A stretch of 64,000 nt of DNA from positions 1,054,001 through 1,118,000 of the forward strand of contig NZ_RJKE01000001.1 of NCBI RefSeq assembly GCF_003751225.1, in the 5' to 3' direction. Under the pieces are notes generated by a model, which worked only from the letters and a program-made list of their open reading frames with translations, was not told where the DNA came from and made no database searches. This document shows positions 6,959 through 15,483 of the stretch, in pieces. The DNA comes from Actinocorallia herbida. Lineage in GTDB: Bacteria; Actinomycetota; Actinomycetes; Streptosporangiales; Streptosporangiaceae. How positions within the stretch are numbered: the first letter of the stretch is position 1; each line of letters opens with the position of its first letter. Both the position numbers and the translations under genes were made by a program.

Positions 6959-8019
6959 TTCATCACCTCGTTCATGAAGCGGCGCATCGAGTCGGTGACG
7001 TGGTCGTGGGCGAGTCCGCCGACCTGGGCCTGGAGGATCAGGTCGGTCGCGCCCGCGGCCTCGAGGCGCTCGATGGCCTTGCGCGAGCCCTCGACGTCGT
7101 CGATGACGACCATCAGGTTGTCGCGCAGGATGTCCATAGCCTCTTCCGGCGGCATGGCGACGGCCTGCTGCCCGAGGACGCGGTGGGTGGCGTGCCGGGC
7201 GTCGGTGTAGCTCGGCGGCGCCACGAGGTTGACCTGACGGCGCAGGTACCACAGGACCGGGTCGGACGCGGTCTCGACGGCCTCGGCCCGGGTCTCCCCG
7301 ACGTACCACGGGATCATGATCGCGATCCGCCGGCTCTCGGGGTCGAACCCGTTCTCGGCGAGGCAGGCCTTGTAGGCGGCGATGTCCTCGGCGACGTCGT
7401 CGATGCCCTTGAGCATCGTCATGCCGAGCAGGTTGTAGCCCTGCTTGCCCGCGGCGAGGAAGCCCTCCAGCGAGGTGGAGGCGACCCAGACGGGCGGGTG
7501 CGGCGTCTGGGTGGGCCGCGGGTAGACCGCGACGTTGGGGATCTCGAAGTACTCGCTGCTGCGGGTGATGGGCTGCCCGTCGGCGTTCCAGATGGCCAGG
7601 ACGGCCTCCAGGGACTCCTCCCACAGCTGCCGCGACTGCTCGAACGGCCGTTGGAAGGCCTGGTACTCCAGCGGGGACGCGCCCCGCCCGGTGCCGAACT
7701 CCACGCGTCCGCCCGACAGCACGTCGAGGGTGGCGACGCGCTCCGCGGTGCGGATCGGGGACTGGAACGGCAGTAGCACCACGCCGAGCCCGAGGTGGAT
7801 GTTGCTGGTCCGCTGGGACGCCGCCGCGAGCACGAGGTCGGGCGCCGAGGAGTGGGAGAACCCACGGGTGAAGTGGTGCTCGACGAACCAGGCGGTGTCC
7901 ATCCCCAGCTCATCGGCGAGGACCACCTGGTCGAGCACGTTCCGGAACGCCCGGCTCTCGACCTCGCGGCTGCGTCCGCGCACTTCCAGCTCGTACCCGA
8001 CGCTGATCCGAAGGGTCAT
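6955..8019 (-). CDS. LLM-class (luciferase-like) flavin-dependent monooxygenase
   Basis: A 354-aa TIM-barrel protein of the bacterial luciferase-like family. Visible are DTAWFVEHHF and SGGRVEFGTGRGASPLEYQAF (FMN phosphate region), and VYPRPTQTPHPPVWVASTS. Members use reduced FMN and oxygen to hydroxylate or Baeyer-Villiger oxidise substrates, or use F420. The flavin reductase at 2118-2618 shares the same operator, which favours the FMN/monooxygenase reading. The start is the ATG at 8019 (MTLRIS), with GGAGG 8 nt upstream; the in-frame ATG at 8049 falls inside the operator. It leads a three-gene operon with the PaaK-like protein and the ligase. Confidence 0.87.
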   Translation of the reverse strand: MTLRISVGYELEVRGRSREVESRAFRNVLDQVVLADELGMDTAWFVEHHFTRGFSHSSAPDLVLAAASQRTSNIHLGLGVVLLPFQSPIRTAERVATLDVLSGGRVEFGTGRGASPLEYQAFQRPFEQSRQLWEESLEAVLAIWNADGQPITRSSEYFEIPNVAVYPRPTQTPHPPVWVASTSLEGFLAAGKQGYNLLGMTMLKGIDDVAEDIAAYKACLAENGFDPESRRIAIMIPWYVGETRAEAVETASDPVLWYLRRQVNLVAPPSYTDARHATHRVLGQQAVAMPPEEAMDILRDNLMVVIDDVEGSRKAIERLEAAGATDLILQAQVGGLAHDHVTDSMRRFMNEVMK

Positions 8020-8038
8020 GCCCCGCCTCCGCTCTCTT

Positions 8039-8062
8039 GTGTTAACCAAGCGCTCGCTTGGT
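8039..8062 (-). promoter_or_regulatory. Operator plus -10 for the luciferase-like operon
   Basis: ACCAAGCGAGCGCTTGGT on the minus strand (8045-8062) is a near-perfect palindrome with 8-bp arms. It is followed directly by TAACAC (8039-8044). This is the third copy of the operator/-10 arrangement and the most symmetric one. Confidence 0.75.
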
Positions 8063-8156
8063 AGACTAGCAGCGGCCGTCCGGTCCGAACAAGTCGCGCG
8101 GCGGGGAGTGCGATAGCCGGTTATTCATGTCGATTAACTAGGTAAGGTGCTGCCCC

Positions 8157-9686
8157 ATGCGGTCGATCACGGTGATGTCCGGAATATTGGCGCCCGTCCT
8201 CTGCGCGACGGCTGTGTCCGCCGCTCCAGTCCCCGATGGGCCGGGGAAAGATTCCGTCCCCGCTTACGTGGGCGCGCCCGCGACGCCCAAGGCCATCCCA
8301 GGCTCCCCGGTGCCTTCCAACCCGCACATGGCGCGGCCCGGCACCGCGGCGATGCACGCCGACAGCTGGGCCTCCGACACCTACCCGTTCCTCGGCCCCC
8401 TCGGCCGGAACCCCAAGGTGGTCTCCACCGCCAAGGCGGGTGGCCTGCCCGCGCTCTGCTCGACCGTCAACTACGCGGCGCGCACGCACCTCATCGTCGC
8501 GCAGTGCACCAACGTCGGCACCTTCACGCTGCGCCTGATCGACCCGAAGACGCTGAAGGACCTCGCCACCTTCAAGCTGCCCGCGCGGCCCTCCACCGTC
8601 ACCGCCGTCACCGGCCTCGACGTCGACGCCGTCCTCACCGACACCTCCGGTGGGGCGTACTACTACCTCGACGACAAGGACAGGGCCGTCCTCGCCGACT
8701 CCAACTTCCACGTCCGCCGCTTCGCGCACGTGCGCGACGGCGAAGGCTGGAAGTTCAAGGTGACCGACGACTGGAACCTCAAGAAGTACGTCCCGCACTC
8801 CTGCCCGACCTGGAGCGAGCCCGAGCCGAAGGGCGTCTGCGACCCCGTCACCTCGGTCCAGCCGGACTGGAAGGGCGACATCTGGTGGGTGACCCGCAAG
8901 GGACGGGTCGGGACGATCGATCCGAAGACCGGCAGGGTCAAGGTCGTCAAGCTCAAGGGAGAGCAGATCCAGAACTCGTTCGCCGCGAGCAGGGACGGCG
9001 TCTCGGTCGTCAGCGACCACGCCCTCTACAAGTTCAGGGCCGACGCCCAGGGCCGCCCCAAGGCGGTGTGGCGCAAGCCCTACGACCGGGGCACCCGCAG
9101 GAAGTCCGGCCAGCTCGACCAGGGCTCGGGCACCACCCCCACGATCCTCCAGGGCGGCCTCGTCGCGATCACCGACAACGCCGAGCCCCGGATGAACGTG
9201 CTCGTCCACCGGATGAGCGACGGCGAGCTCCTGTGCAAGGTGCCGGTCTTCAAGCCCGGGAAGTCCGCCACCGACAACTCCCTCATCGGGTTCGGCCGCA
9301 GCCTGGTCGTCGAGAACAACTCCGGCTACCGGAACTTCATCGAACTCGCCTCCGGCGCCTCCTCCCACGGCGGGCTGTCCCGGATCGACATCACGGACTC
9401 CGGTTGCCGGACCGTGTGGACGAGCAAGGAGCGGAGCCCGTCGACCGTCGCGAAGGCGAGTGTCCCGGGCGGCCTCGTGTACGCCTACACCAAGGAGCCG
9501 CGCAAGGACGGCGTCGACGCCTGGTACCTGACGGCGATCGACTTCCACACCGGGAAGACCGTCTTCAAGGTCCTCGCCGGCACGGGCAAGCTGTTCGACA
9601 ACAACTGGGCGCCCGTCACCCTCACCCCCGACGGAGCCGCCCACGTCGGCGTCGTCGGCGGTCTCGTCACGGTCCGCGACAGCTAG
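8157..9686 (+). CDS. Secreted beta-propeller-like hypothetical protein
   Basis: A 509-aa exported protein. Residues 1-22 form a Sec signal peptide (MRSITVMSGILAP, cleavage near VSA-AP). The mature part shows repeated four-stranded blades with GD/DG turns, such as GDIWWVTRKGRVGTIDPKTG, DGVSVVSDHALYKF and DAWYLTAIDFHTGKTVFKV, like PQQ-type propellers. Five or more blades are likely. Several cysteines suggest disulphides outside the cell. It stands alone, with an AT-richer promoter region just upstream (TAAGGT at 8141-8146). Role unknown; no catalytic residues recognised. Confidence 0.8.
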   Translation: MRSITVMSGILAPVLCATAVSAAPVPDGPGKDSVPAYVGAPATPKAIPGSPVPSNPHMARPGTAAMHADSWASDTYPFLGPLGRNPKVVSTAKAGGLPALCSTVNYAARTHLIVAQCTNVGTFTLRLIDPKTLKDLATFKLPARPSTVTAVTGLDVDAVLTDTSGGAYYYLDDKDRAVLADSNFHVRRFAHVRDGEGWKFKVTDDWNLKKYVPHSCPTWSEPEPKGVCDPVTSVQPDWKGDIWWVTRKGRVGTIDPKTGRVKVVKLKGEQIQNSFAASRDGVSVVSDHALYKFRADAQGRPKAVWRKPYDRGTRRKSGQLDQGSGTTPTILQGGLVAITDNAEPRMNVLVHRMSDGELLCKVPVFKPGKSATDNSLIGFGRSLVVENNSGYRNFIELASGASSHGGLSRIDITDSGCRTVWTSKERSPSTVAKASVPGGLVYAYTKEPRKDGVDAWYLTAIDFHTGKTVFKVLAGTGKLFDNNWAPVTLTPDGAAHVGVVGGLVTVRDS

Positions 9687-9712
9687 CTTCGGAGGTTCCC
9701 TAGAATTCTCCG

Positions 9713-10771
9713 GTGAGCAAGCAGCGTTACGGAGCCCTCATCCTCCCCTCCGCGAACCGTGTGTACGCCGATGCCTCGATCAGCCTGATGTCGGCTGAGA
9801 TGGGTGTCCTGGACCGAGAGATCCTCGGCGGCAGGATCAGTGATCTCGCCGCCGAGACCTTGGGGGGCGTGCCCTATCTGACCTTCACGCTCGGCGACCC
9901 GACCGAGCGGGAGATCGCGTTCCTGTCGAACCTCTCGGCGCTGTACGCGCTGTTCCGCCTGGCGGACGACGGCGGCCTGCACCCGGTCGCCGTCGCCCCC
10001 CTCGACCGGCTCGACGACGATCTGCTCACCATCCAGAAGTACGCGGGCAAGACCAACGAGCAGTTCACCAAGATGCTGCTCAACGTCACGGTCTGGGCGT
10101 CGGCGTCCGGCGGGGACATGACCGGTCCGGGCGGCCGGGGCCGCACCCTGCGGATCTTCGACCCGATGTGCGGCCGCGGCACCACCCTCAACCAGGCGCT
10201 GATGTACGGCTTCAACGCCGACGGCATGGACATCGACACCAAGGACTTCGAGGCGTACGCGGGGTTCCTCAAGACCTGGCTGAAGCGCAAGCGCCTCAAG
10301 CACACGCTGGAACTGGTCCCGGTCCGCCGCGAGCGCAGGCTCGTCGGCCGCAAGATCGACCTCACCCTCGGCCTGTCCAAGGACGACTACAAGTCCGGCG
10401 ACAGGCGCCGCCTCACCGTCGTGAACGCCGACACCGTCCGAGCCCCCGAGTTCTACGCCGCGAACTCCTTCGACGCCATCGTCACCGACGCCCCCTACGG
10501 CGTCCAGCACGGCGCCCGAGTCCAGACCTCGCTCTCCCGCAGCCCCTCGGACCTACTTCGCGCCGCGGTCCCCGGCTGGACCCGGCTCCTCAAGCCCGGC
10601 GGCACCCTCGGCATCGCCTGGAACACCCACGTCACCCCACGGTCCGACGCCCTGGACATCCTCTCCTCCGCCGGTCTCGCCCCCCTCGACGATGGCCCCT
10701 ACCGAGACTTCACCCACCGCGTGGACCAGGCCATCCTCCGCGACATCGTCATCGCCAGAAAGCCCGCCTGA
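9713..10771 (+). CDS. TRM11-family SAM-dependent RNA/DNA methyltransferase
   Basis: A 352-aa Rossmann methyltransferase. Motif I is DPMCGRGT at residues 150-157, motif IV is TDAPYG at 258-263 (an N-methyltransferase [DNS]PPY-type motif), and GLDID-like strand 2 is GMDIDTKDF. The first 130 residues form an N-terminal domain in the position of the THUMP/ferredoxin-like part of TRM11 and UPF0020 proteins. It should methylate an exocyclic amine of guanine or adenine in RNA, most likely tRNA or rRNA. GTG start, 27 nt after the preceding gene. Substrate not determinable from sequence. Confidence 0.82.
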   Translation: MSKQRYGALILPSANRVYADASISLMSAEMGVLDREILGGRISDLAAETLGGVPYLTFTLGDPTEREIAFLSNLSALYALFRLADDGGLHPVAVAPLDRLDDDLLTIQKYAGKTNEQFTKMLLNVTVWASASGGDMTGPGGRGRTLRIFDPMCGRGTTLNQALMYGFNADGMDIDTKDFEAYAGFLKTWLKRKRLKHTLELVPVRRERRLVGRKIDLTLGLSKDDYKSGDRRRLTVVNADTVRAPEFYAANSFDAIVTDAPYGVQHGARVQTSLSRSPSDLLRAAVPGWTRLLKPGGTLGIAWNTHVTPRSDALDILSSAGLAPLDDGPYRDFTHRVDQAILRDIVIARKPA

Positions 10772-10857
10772 CCTGCGGCGCTCCCGACCTCTGGCAAAAG
10801 CTCGTCAAGATCGGGAAGATCCCGCCGAGTCCGGATTGGCCGACGGTGATCTTGGTG

Positions 10858-11952
10858 ATGTCTCCCGCCATGATCAAGAAAATGCTGATGGGCGCCTCCG
10901 TCGCCTCCTTCGTCGCGCTCGGGTCCCTGGCGGTTCCGGCCGGCGCGGCCGAGGCCGACGCCGCGCCCAGGCAGTGCAACCGCGCCGACGAGGACTGCCT
11001 CGACCGGCTCGGCAAGCGCGCGAAGTCCGGCAAGCGCCATCAATCGGTCAAGCACCACGGGTCCGCCGAGCACATCAAGGCCATCAAGGCGATCAAGGGC
11101 GACGGGTCCGTAAAAACAGTCAAGGACGTCAAAGCCGTAAAAGCCGTGAAAGCCATCAAGGCCGACGGGCCCGATGAGCGCGACGAGCACGGCAGGGACG
11201 AGCACGACGGCAGGGACGAGTACGACGGCAGGGGCGGCCGCGACGACCGCGACGAGAGGGACGGCCCCGCTGGTCGCGGCGAGCACGGTGAGCACGACGA
11301 GGGCGGCCGGGACGACGGGCCGGGCGGGCACGAGGAGGGAGGGCCGCACGAGGAGGGCGGCCCCGGCGGACGCGGCGGGCACGACGGCCCGGAAGGGCGG
11401 CACGAGGAGGGCGGGCCCGGCGACCACGACCGTCCGGACAAGTACGTACCCGGCGACTTCGGGTGGCTCGGCGGCCTGCCCGGGGCCTCGGGTCCCGCGG
11501 GACCGCAAGGCCAGCCGGGTCCGTCGGGGCCTGCGGGCCCGGCCGGCGCGGCGGGCCCCGCCGGACCTGCGGGAGTGGCGGGCCCCGCGGGCGTGCAGGG
11601 CGTGCAGGGAGAGCAGGGCGAACAAGGGGAGCAAGGGGAACAGGGCGAGCAGGGCGAGCAGGGCGAGACCGGCCCGGCCGGCCCGACCCTCGAGCCCAAG
11701 TTCGTCACGGGCGTCGCCGTGACGCTCCCGAGCGACGACAGCGAGGTCATCGCCGTAGGCGGGCAGTGCGGCGCCGGCTACTTCCCGATCGGCGCCTCCT
11801 GGACGACCGCGGGCACCGACGTCCGTCCGATCTTCGTGAACAGCGCCGCGGACGGAGACACCTGGAAGGTCGTGGTCAGGGACTTCAGCCAGAGCGGGTC
11901 GGGGATCAACACGATCACCCTGACCACGGTGTGCGAGTTCGCGAGCGAGTGA
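10858..11952 (+). CDS. Secreted collagen-like (Gly-X-Y) protein
   Basis: A 364-aa protein in four parts: a signal peptide ([21 protein letters not shown] ... GAAEA), a Lys-rich stretch with repeated [11 protein letters not shown] units (about residues 70-100), a very hydrophilic Asp/Glu/Gly/His/Arg-rich stretch (about 105-200), and 24 uninterrupted Gly-X-Y triplets (11473-11688) including six consecutive GEQ. A C-terminal globular domain of about 85 residues with two Cys follows, plausibly the trimerisation or jelly-roll-like head. The layout recalls BclA-like bacterial collagens. No LPXTG or other cell-wall sorting signal is visible. Two close starts exist (10858 and 10870), neither with a strong ribosome site. 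Role unknown; surface structure or adhesion is inference. Confidence 0.82.
   Translation: MSPAMIKKMLMGASVASFVALGSLAVPAGAAEADAAPRQCNRADEDCLDRLGKRAKSGKRHQSVKHHGSAEHIKAIKAIKGDGSVKTVKDVKAVKAVKAIKADGPDERDEHGRDEHDGRDEYDGRGGRDDRDERDGPAGRGEHGEHDEGGRDDGPGGHEEGGPHEEGGPGGRGGHDGPEGRHEEGGPGDHDRPDKYVPGDFGWLGGLPGASGPAGPQGQPGPSGPAGPAGAAGPAGPAGVAGPAGVQGVQGEQGEQGEQGEQGEQGEQGETGPAGPTLEPKFVTGVAVTLPSDDSEVIAVGGQCGAGYFPIGASWTTAGTDVRPIFVNSAADGDTWKVVVRDFSQSGSGINTITLTTVCEFASE
11473..11688 (+). repeat. Collagen triplet repeat within coding sequence
   Basis: Twenty-four Gly-X-Y codon triplets (9-nt period). Between about 11608 and 11664 the DNA itself is nearly identical from unit to unit (GGCGAGCAG and GGGGAACAA variants), a sign of slippage-driven expansion. 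This tract is likely to vary in copy number between strains. Confidence 0.9.
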
Positions 11953-11958
11953 CACCGG

Positions 11959-11988
11959 CCGCGCGGGGCGCCGGCGCGCCCCGCGCGG
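11959..11988. terminator. GC-rich hairpin between convergent genes
   Basis: A 13-bp perfect stem (11959-11971 with 11976-11988) and 4-nt loop immediately after the collagen-like gene. It can terminate that gene and also shield the convergent gene. Confidence 0.75.
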
Positions 11989-12003
11989 AACCGTCGGATC
12001 AGC

Positions 12004-12037
12004 GGGCCGGTGGCCGTCAGCCGGCGGCCACCGGCCC
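12004..12037 (-). terminator. Hairpin overlapping the end of the convergent gene
   Basis: A 13-bp perfect stem (12004-12016 with 12025-12037) that includes the last codons and stop of the minus-strand gene. With the hairpin at 11959-11988 it makes a double terminator between convergent genes. Confidence 0.55.
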
Positions 12038-12676
12038 GTAGCCGGTGAGCTCGAGGAGGGGGTCGAGGGAGGCCGTGTCGTAGGCGGGGTTCATGCGCAG
12101 GGCTAGCGCGGGGGTGAGGGGGTGGCCGTCGAAGACGGCGCGGACGGCCTCCACGTCGGGGGGAGCGCCGTGGACGTTCGTCGCCCAGGACGCGTAGAGC
12201 TCGGGGGAGCAGCCCAGGAGGCCGCGGAAGAGCCAGCCCGCGCCGTCCCCGTCCTCGGGGTAGGAGATCGGGCCGGCGCCCCAGGCCGTGGAGCCCGGGG
12301 TGCGCCAGAGGCAGAGCGTCGCGCACAGGACGCCGTCCTCGACGAACCGGGGGTCCTCCGCCCAGCGCACCAGTTCGGGAGGCAGGCCGAGGAGCAGCCC
12401 CGGCCAGAGGGCCTGGGAACCGTTCCCGTACGGGTTCATCTCGGACTCGTGGTCGAAGCCGATCACCAGGGCGCCCTCGTCGGCGAACACGATCGAGTAC
12501 TCGTTGCCGCTCCCGTCGGCCATCGAGGCGAGTGCCGCGCCCTCCCGCCACCCCGCGTCGAAGGAGTACCGGGGATGGTCCCCGCCGGTCACGCCCTCCA
12601 GCACCGCGAGCACCACGCTCCGCCTCCGCACCTCGCTGATCCCCGGCAGCATCCGGGCGAGTTCCGCACTGTTCAT
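12017..12676 (-). CDS. Hypothetical protein (219 aa)
   Basis: A soluble 219-aa protein with no signal peptide. It begins with a short helix (MNSAELARMLPG, ISEVRRRSVVLAVLEGV), then strands and loops rich in Trp, Gly and Pro (SIVFADEGALVIGFDHESEMNPYG, LCATLCLWRTPGS, AGWLFRGLLGCSPELYASWA). The style resembles actinomycete SMI1-like or immunity-like proteins, but I cannot assign a family. I chose the ATG at 12676; an in-frame ATG exists at 12715, adding 13 residues. It is monocistronic, convergent with the collagen-like gene. The 200 nt upstream (12677-12886) are lower in GC and hold no other gene I can support. Confidence 0.6.
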   Translation of the reverse strand: MNSAELARMLPGISEVRRRSVVLAVLEGVTGGDHPRYSFDAGWREGAALASMADGSGNEYSIVFADEGALVIGFDHESEMNPYGNGSQALWPGLLLGLPPELVRWAEDPRFVEDGVLCATLCLWRTPGSTAWGAGPISYPEDGDGAGWLFRGLLGCSPELYASWATNVHGAPPDVEAVRAVFDGHPLTPALALRMNPAYDTASLDPLLELTGYGPVAAG

Positions 12677-12886
12677 GCCGGACTTTCTACCGCATCCCAC
12701 CGACACTTCGCCCACTTCCTCCTGAGTCTTATAACCCTCTTCAAGATGATTGATCCCTGCGGACTTGTTTCCGATCCGAGGAGGAAACCGCGAAATACAG
12801 ACCCGCGATCCCCTGCCTCGGTAGAAAGGGCGCGAACGGCAATTCTCCGCCGTTCCCCGTGAGAGTTACGAGGCCGGGAGGAACCG

Positions 12887-13613
12887 TGCCCCTCCCCTGC
12901 AGCGCGCGCCCCCGGATCCCCGTGTCTCCCAGTGGCACTGGCTCTCCTTCGAGCTCCGCCGCCTGCGCGAAGCCCACGGCCACACCCTCGAACAGGTCGG
13001 CCGCGTCATCGGCGCAGCCCGCAGCACCGTCTCCGACATCGAGGCCGGCAGGCGCAGGATCGACCAGCGCCAGGCCCATAAACTCGATGGTCTCTACGAC
13101 ACCGGTCTGACCCTCCAGCTCCTCGTCCACTACGCGAGCTCCGGCCACGATCCGGAATGGCAGCGGAAATTCCTCGACCTGGAGCTGATCGCCCCGACCA
13201 TCAAGGTGTACTCCGGATCGCTGATCCCGCTTCCGTTCCAGACCGAGAGGTATGCCCTGCCCTTATCCGCGGCAGCCTCCTCGAACGGGAAGAGGTGCGC
13301 GCCAGGCGCACGGCCAGGCAGGAGGCGATGCTCGCAAGGGATCCTGCTCCGTCGATCTTCGTGCTTCTGGACGAAGCGGCGCTGGAGATCGAGGTCGGTG
13401 GCAGGGAGGCCATGCGGGAACAGCTCGAGGCACTGCTCGACCTGTGGGAACGGCACCCGCTCGCGTCGATCCGCATCGTTGCGAAGAACAGCGGTAGCCA
13501 TCCGGCCTGGATGGAGCCTTCCCTCTGCTCACCGTTGACCGGTTCAGGGACGTCGCCTACGCCGGCGCGCACACAGCGGCCCGTATCGTCCGGCAGATCG
13601 GGAATTCTCATGA
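12887..13613 (+). pseudogene. XRE-family regulator with DUF5753-like C-terminus, frameshifted three times
   Basis: A GTG at 12887 follows a good ribosome site (GGGAGGAACC). The helix-turn-helix reads clearly in another frame: SQWHWLSFELRRLRE, EQVGRVIGAARSTVSDIEAG. The DUF5753-like part continues as FQTERYA, then shifts frame to LIRGSLLEREEV, IFVLLDEAALEIEVGG and SIRIVAKNSG, and shifts again to LLTVDRFRDVAYAGAHTA. Three -1 shifts are needed, near 12910-12915, 13258-13264 and 13517-13524. Each is repaired by adding one C to a C-containing run. The C-terminus also stops earlier than usual for the family, at the ATGA that starts the DUF397 gene. Either a decaying gene or base-call errors in C-runs. 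Confidence 0.75.
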
Positions 13614-13789
13614 ACATCGTCTGGCGCAGGAGTTCGCACTCCGGAGGGGTGAACAACGAACTCTGCGTGGAACTGGCCGACCTGGGGCATGGTGTCGGCG
13701 TCCGCGACTCCAAGAACCCGGGTCTGGGCCATCCGTCCATCGGAGCCCGCCAGTTCGGCCGTCTCGTGGAAGCCGTGAAGAGGCACTAG
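13610..13789 (+). CDS. DUF397 domain protein
   Basis: A 59-aa protein that is essentially one DUF397 domain: VWRRSSHSGGVNNELCVELAD, then GVGVRDSKNPG, then the RQFGRLVEAVK tail. DUF397 genes sit directly downstream of XRE/DUF5753 regulators throughout actinomycetes and are thought to act with them, as with the BldB/AbaA-orf families in Streptomyces. Its ATG overlaps the presumed end of the broken regulator. This partner is intact although the regulator is not. Confidence 0.88.
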   Translation: MNIVWRRSSHSGGVNNELCVELADLGHGVGVRDSKNPGLGHPSIGARQFGRLVEAVKRH

Positions 13790-13802
13790 CGCTGCGGGCG
13801 GA

Positions 13803-14228
13803 TCAGGCGTCCGGTTCGAGTGCGGCGGGGTCGAGGCCGGGGAACGCGTTGGCCGGGGCGGTGCGGGACCAGCGGACGTGCACGTTCATGGCGTCCTGCA
13901 TGGCGGTGGCCGCATAGGCGCGCAGCGCCTTGGGGACGGCTCCCGCGAGTGGGAGATAGGCCGTGAGGACGTCGGATTCGACGGCGGCGCCCAGTTCGGC
14001 GGGGGTCTTCCCGTCCGGGACGGGGTAGGCGGCCTCGGACGTCACGGGCTCGGCGTCACGGGCGCGGAGGAACCCGATGAGGTCGTCGCGGCGGAGTTTG
14101 TGGCGCTCCCACAGCTTGGTGACGCGGGGCTTGGCGGGGTGTGCGGACCGCGCGCCGATGACGCCGTAGAGGTAGACGGCGCGGTGCTCGGCGGCCAAGG
14201 CGGCCTGGAGGGCGGTGACGGCGCTCAT
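13803..14228 (-). CDS. DUF4439 ferritin-like protein
   Basis: A 141-aa helical protein. Its first helix carries the DUF4439 signature (LQAALAAEHRAVYLYGVIGA), with Glu and His of a ferritin-like diiron type site. Later helices are WERHKLRRDDLIGFL and AYAATAMQDAMNVHVRW. The start ATG overlaps the stop of the preceding lipoprotein gene in ATGA, so both are made together. Iron or oxidative-stress handling is the family-level guess; not all diiron ligands can be placed by eye. Confidence 0.85.
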   Translation of the reverse strand: MSAVTALQAALAAEHRAVYLYGVIGARSAHPAKPRVTKLWERHKLRRDDLIGFLRARDAEPVTSEAAYPVPDGKTPAELGAAVESDVLTAYLPLAGAVPKALRAYAATAMQDAMNVHVRWSRTAPANAFPGLDPAALEPDA

Positions 14229-14716
14229 GCGAGGGACAGGGCGGTCGCGTGGCCCGTCTCGCAGGCGGCGATGCTGGCGAGGAGCTGGGACATGCCGGGG
14301 GAGACCGCGGCGATGTCCTTCAGCCGGGTCGTGGCCGAGGTCTTCTCCGTGCGGCGCAGCAGGGCCAGCGCGGCGGACCGGTCGGCGGGCGGCTCGGCCG
14401 GGGCGGGGGAGGAGACCGCCGTCGGGGTCGCGGTGACGCCTCCGGTGCCGGGCAGGTAGTGCTTGCGCAGGACCGTCAGGTGCTCGCGGTGGTGGGCCAG
14501 CGCCTTGGCGCACGACTCCGGCAGATCCGGGTGGGCGGAAGCGGTCTTCTCGTACAGGGAGATCAGATTCTCCTCGTCGGCGATCGCGCCGAGCAGGACG
14601 GCGACGTCCGGCTCGGGGGTGAGATCGGGGGCGCCGCAGGCCGTCAGCGTCGTGAGCCCCGCGGTCGTCAGCCCGGCTGCGGCCAGCAGTGACCTGCGGG
14701 ACAGGGGGACGGGCAC
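14225..14716 (-). CDS. Tat-type lipoprotein, ferritin-like
   Basis: A 163-aa exported protein. The N-terminus has a twin-arginine (SRRSLLAAAGL) and an LTAC lipobox, so Cys near residue 24 should be lipidated. The mature part is helical with EENLISLYEKTA, HHREHLTVLRKH and CETGHATAL, placed as in ferritin-like folds. GTG start at 14716 with GAGGAG 6 nt upstream; the ATG at 14779 would give a poor signal peptide. A Thr/Pro/Ala linker (about residues 85-105) splits the helices. Membrane-anchored partner of the DUF4439 protein encoded next (inference). Confidence 0.8.
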   Translation of the reverse strand: MPVPLSRRSLLAAAGLTTAGLTTLTACGAPDLTPEPDVAVLLGAIADEENLISLYEKTASAHPDLPESCAKALAHHREHLTVLRKHYLPGTGGVTATPTAVSSPAPAEPPADRSAALALLRRTEKTSATTRLKDIAAVSPGMSQLLASIAACETGHATALSLA

Positions 14717-14901
14717 GCGGTGCTCCTCGTGAGGGCGCCGGAAAGGGCGGCGAGATGCGGCTGGAGTGCCTGCAAGCATGCCACACGGGGGGTCCCCGGG
14801 TGCGAATACGCACTCGGGGCTCCGGCTGTCGATAGTCTTGTCTGGTCAGAGCGTAGGCATAGCTACCGATAGAGCCCATAAGTAGAGCCGAGGAGGGTCC
14901 C

Positions 14902-15483
14902 GTGAGCGCAGGAGCGCGCGACGGGCGCGTTCGAGGGGACCGCCAGAAGGCCGCGCTGGTCGAGCTGCTTGAGCCCGTGGTGGGCGAATCCGGCCACGAT
15001 CTGGAGGACGTCTCCGTCAGCCAGGCGGGCAGGCGCCGGGTCGTCCGCGTGATCGTGGACGCCGACGGCGGAGTGAGCCTCGACGACATCGCGACCGTGA
15101 GCCGCGCCGTGTCCGCGGCGCTGGACGAGACCGACGTCCTGGGCGGGAGCCCGTATGTGCTGGAAGTCACCTCGCCCGGGGTGGACCGGCCGCTGACCGC
15201 GCCCCGCCACTGGCGGCGAGCCGCGGGCCGGCTGGTGAAGGTCGCCTTCACGGCCGAAGGGCAGCCGGAGGAATCCGTCGAAGGGCGCGTCATCGCCGCC
15301 GACGACGAGAAGGTCCGGATCGAGGTGGCCGGGACGGACAGGGAGTTCCCCCTGGCCGGGCTCGGGCCGGGCAGGGTCCAGGTGGAGTTCCGCCGGATCG
15401 AGACGGAAGACGACGACCCGCTCCACGACGACGAGCAGATCCACGACGACGAGGAAGGGGACGGGGAGTCTCATGGACATTGA
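14902..15483 (+). CDS. rimP: Ribosome maturation factor RimP
   Basis: A 193-aa protein of the RimP family, needed for 30S subunit maturation. The N-terminal domain ([53 protein letters not shown]) and the [20 protein letters not shown] motif are clear. A 30-residue acidic His-containing tail ([19 protein letters not shown]) extends beyond the usual end. GTG start with a GAGGAGGG ribosome site. First gene of the rimP-nusA-ylxR-infB cluster; it overlaps nusA by 11 nt. Confidence 0.95.
   Translation: MSAGARDGRVRGDRQKAALVELLEPVVGESGHDLEDVSVSQAGRRRVVRVIVDADGGVSLDDIATVSRAVSAALDETDVLGGSPYVLEVTSPGVDRPLTAPRHWRRAAGRLVKVAFTAEGQPEESVEGRVIAADDEKVRIEVAGTDREFPLAGLGPGRVQVEFRRIETEDDDPLHDDEQIHDDEEGDGESHGH

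Noticed and set aside
8020-8049. Upstream ATG of the luciferase-like gene
   Set aside because: It falls in the operator/-10; the ATG at 8019 has a good GGAGG.
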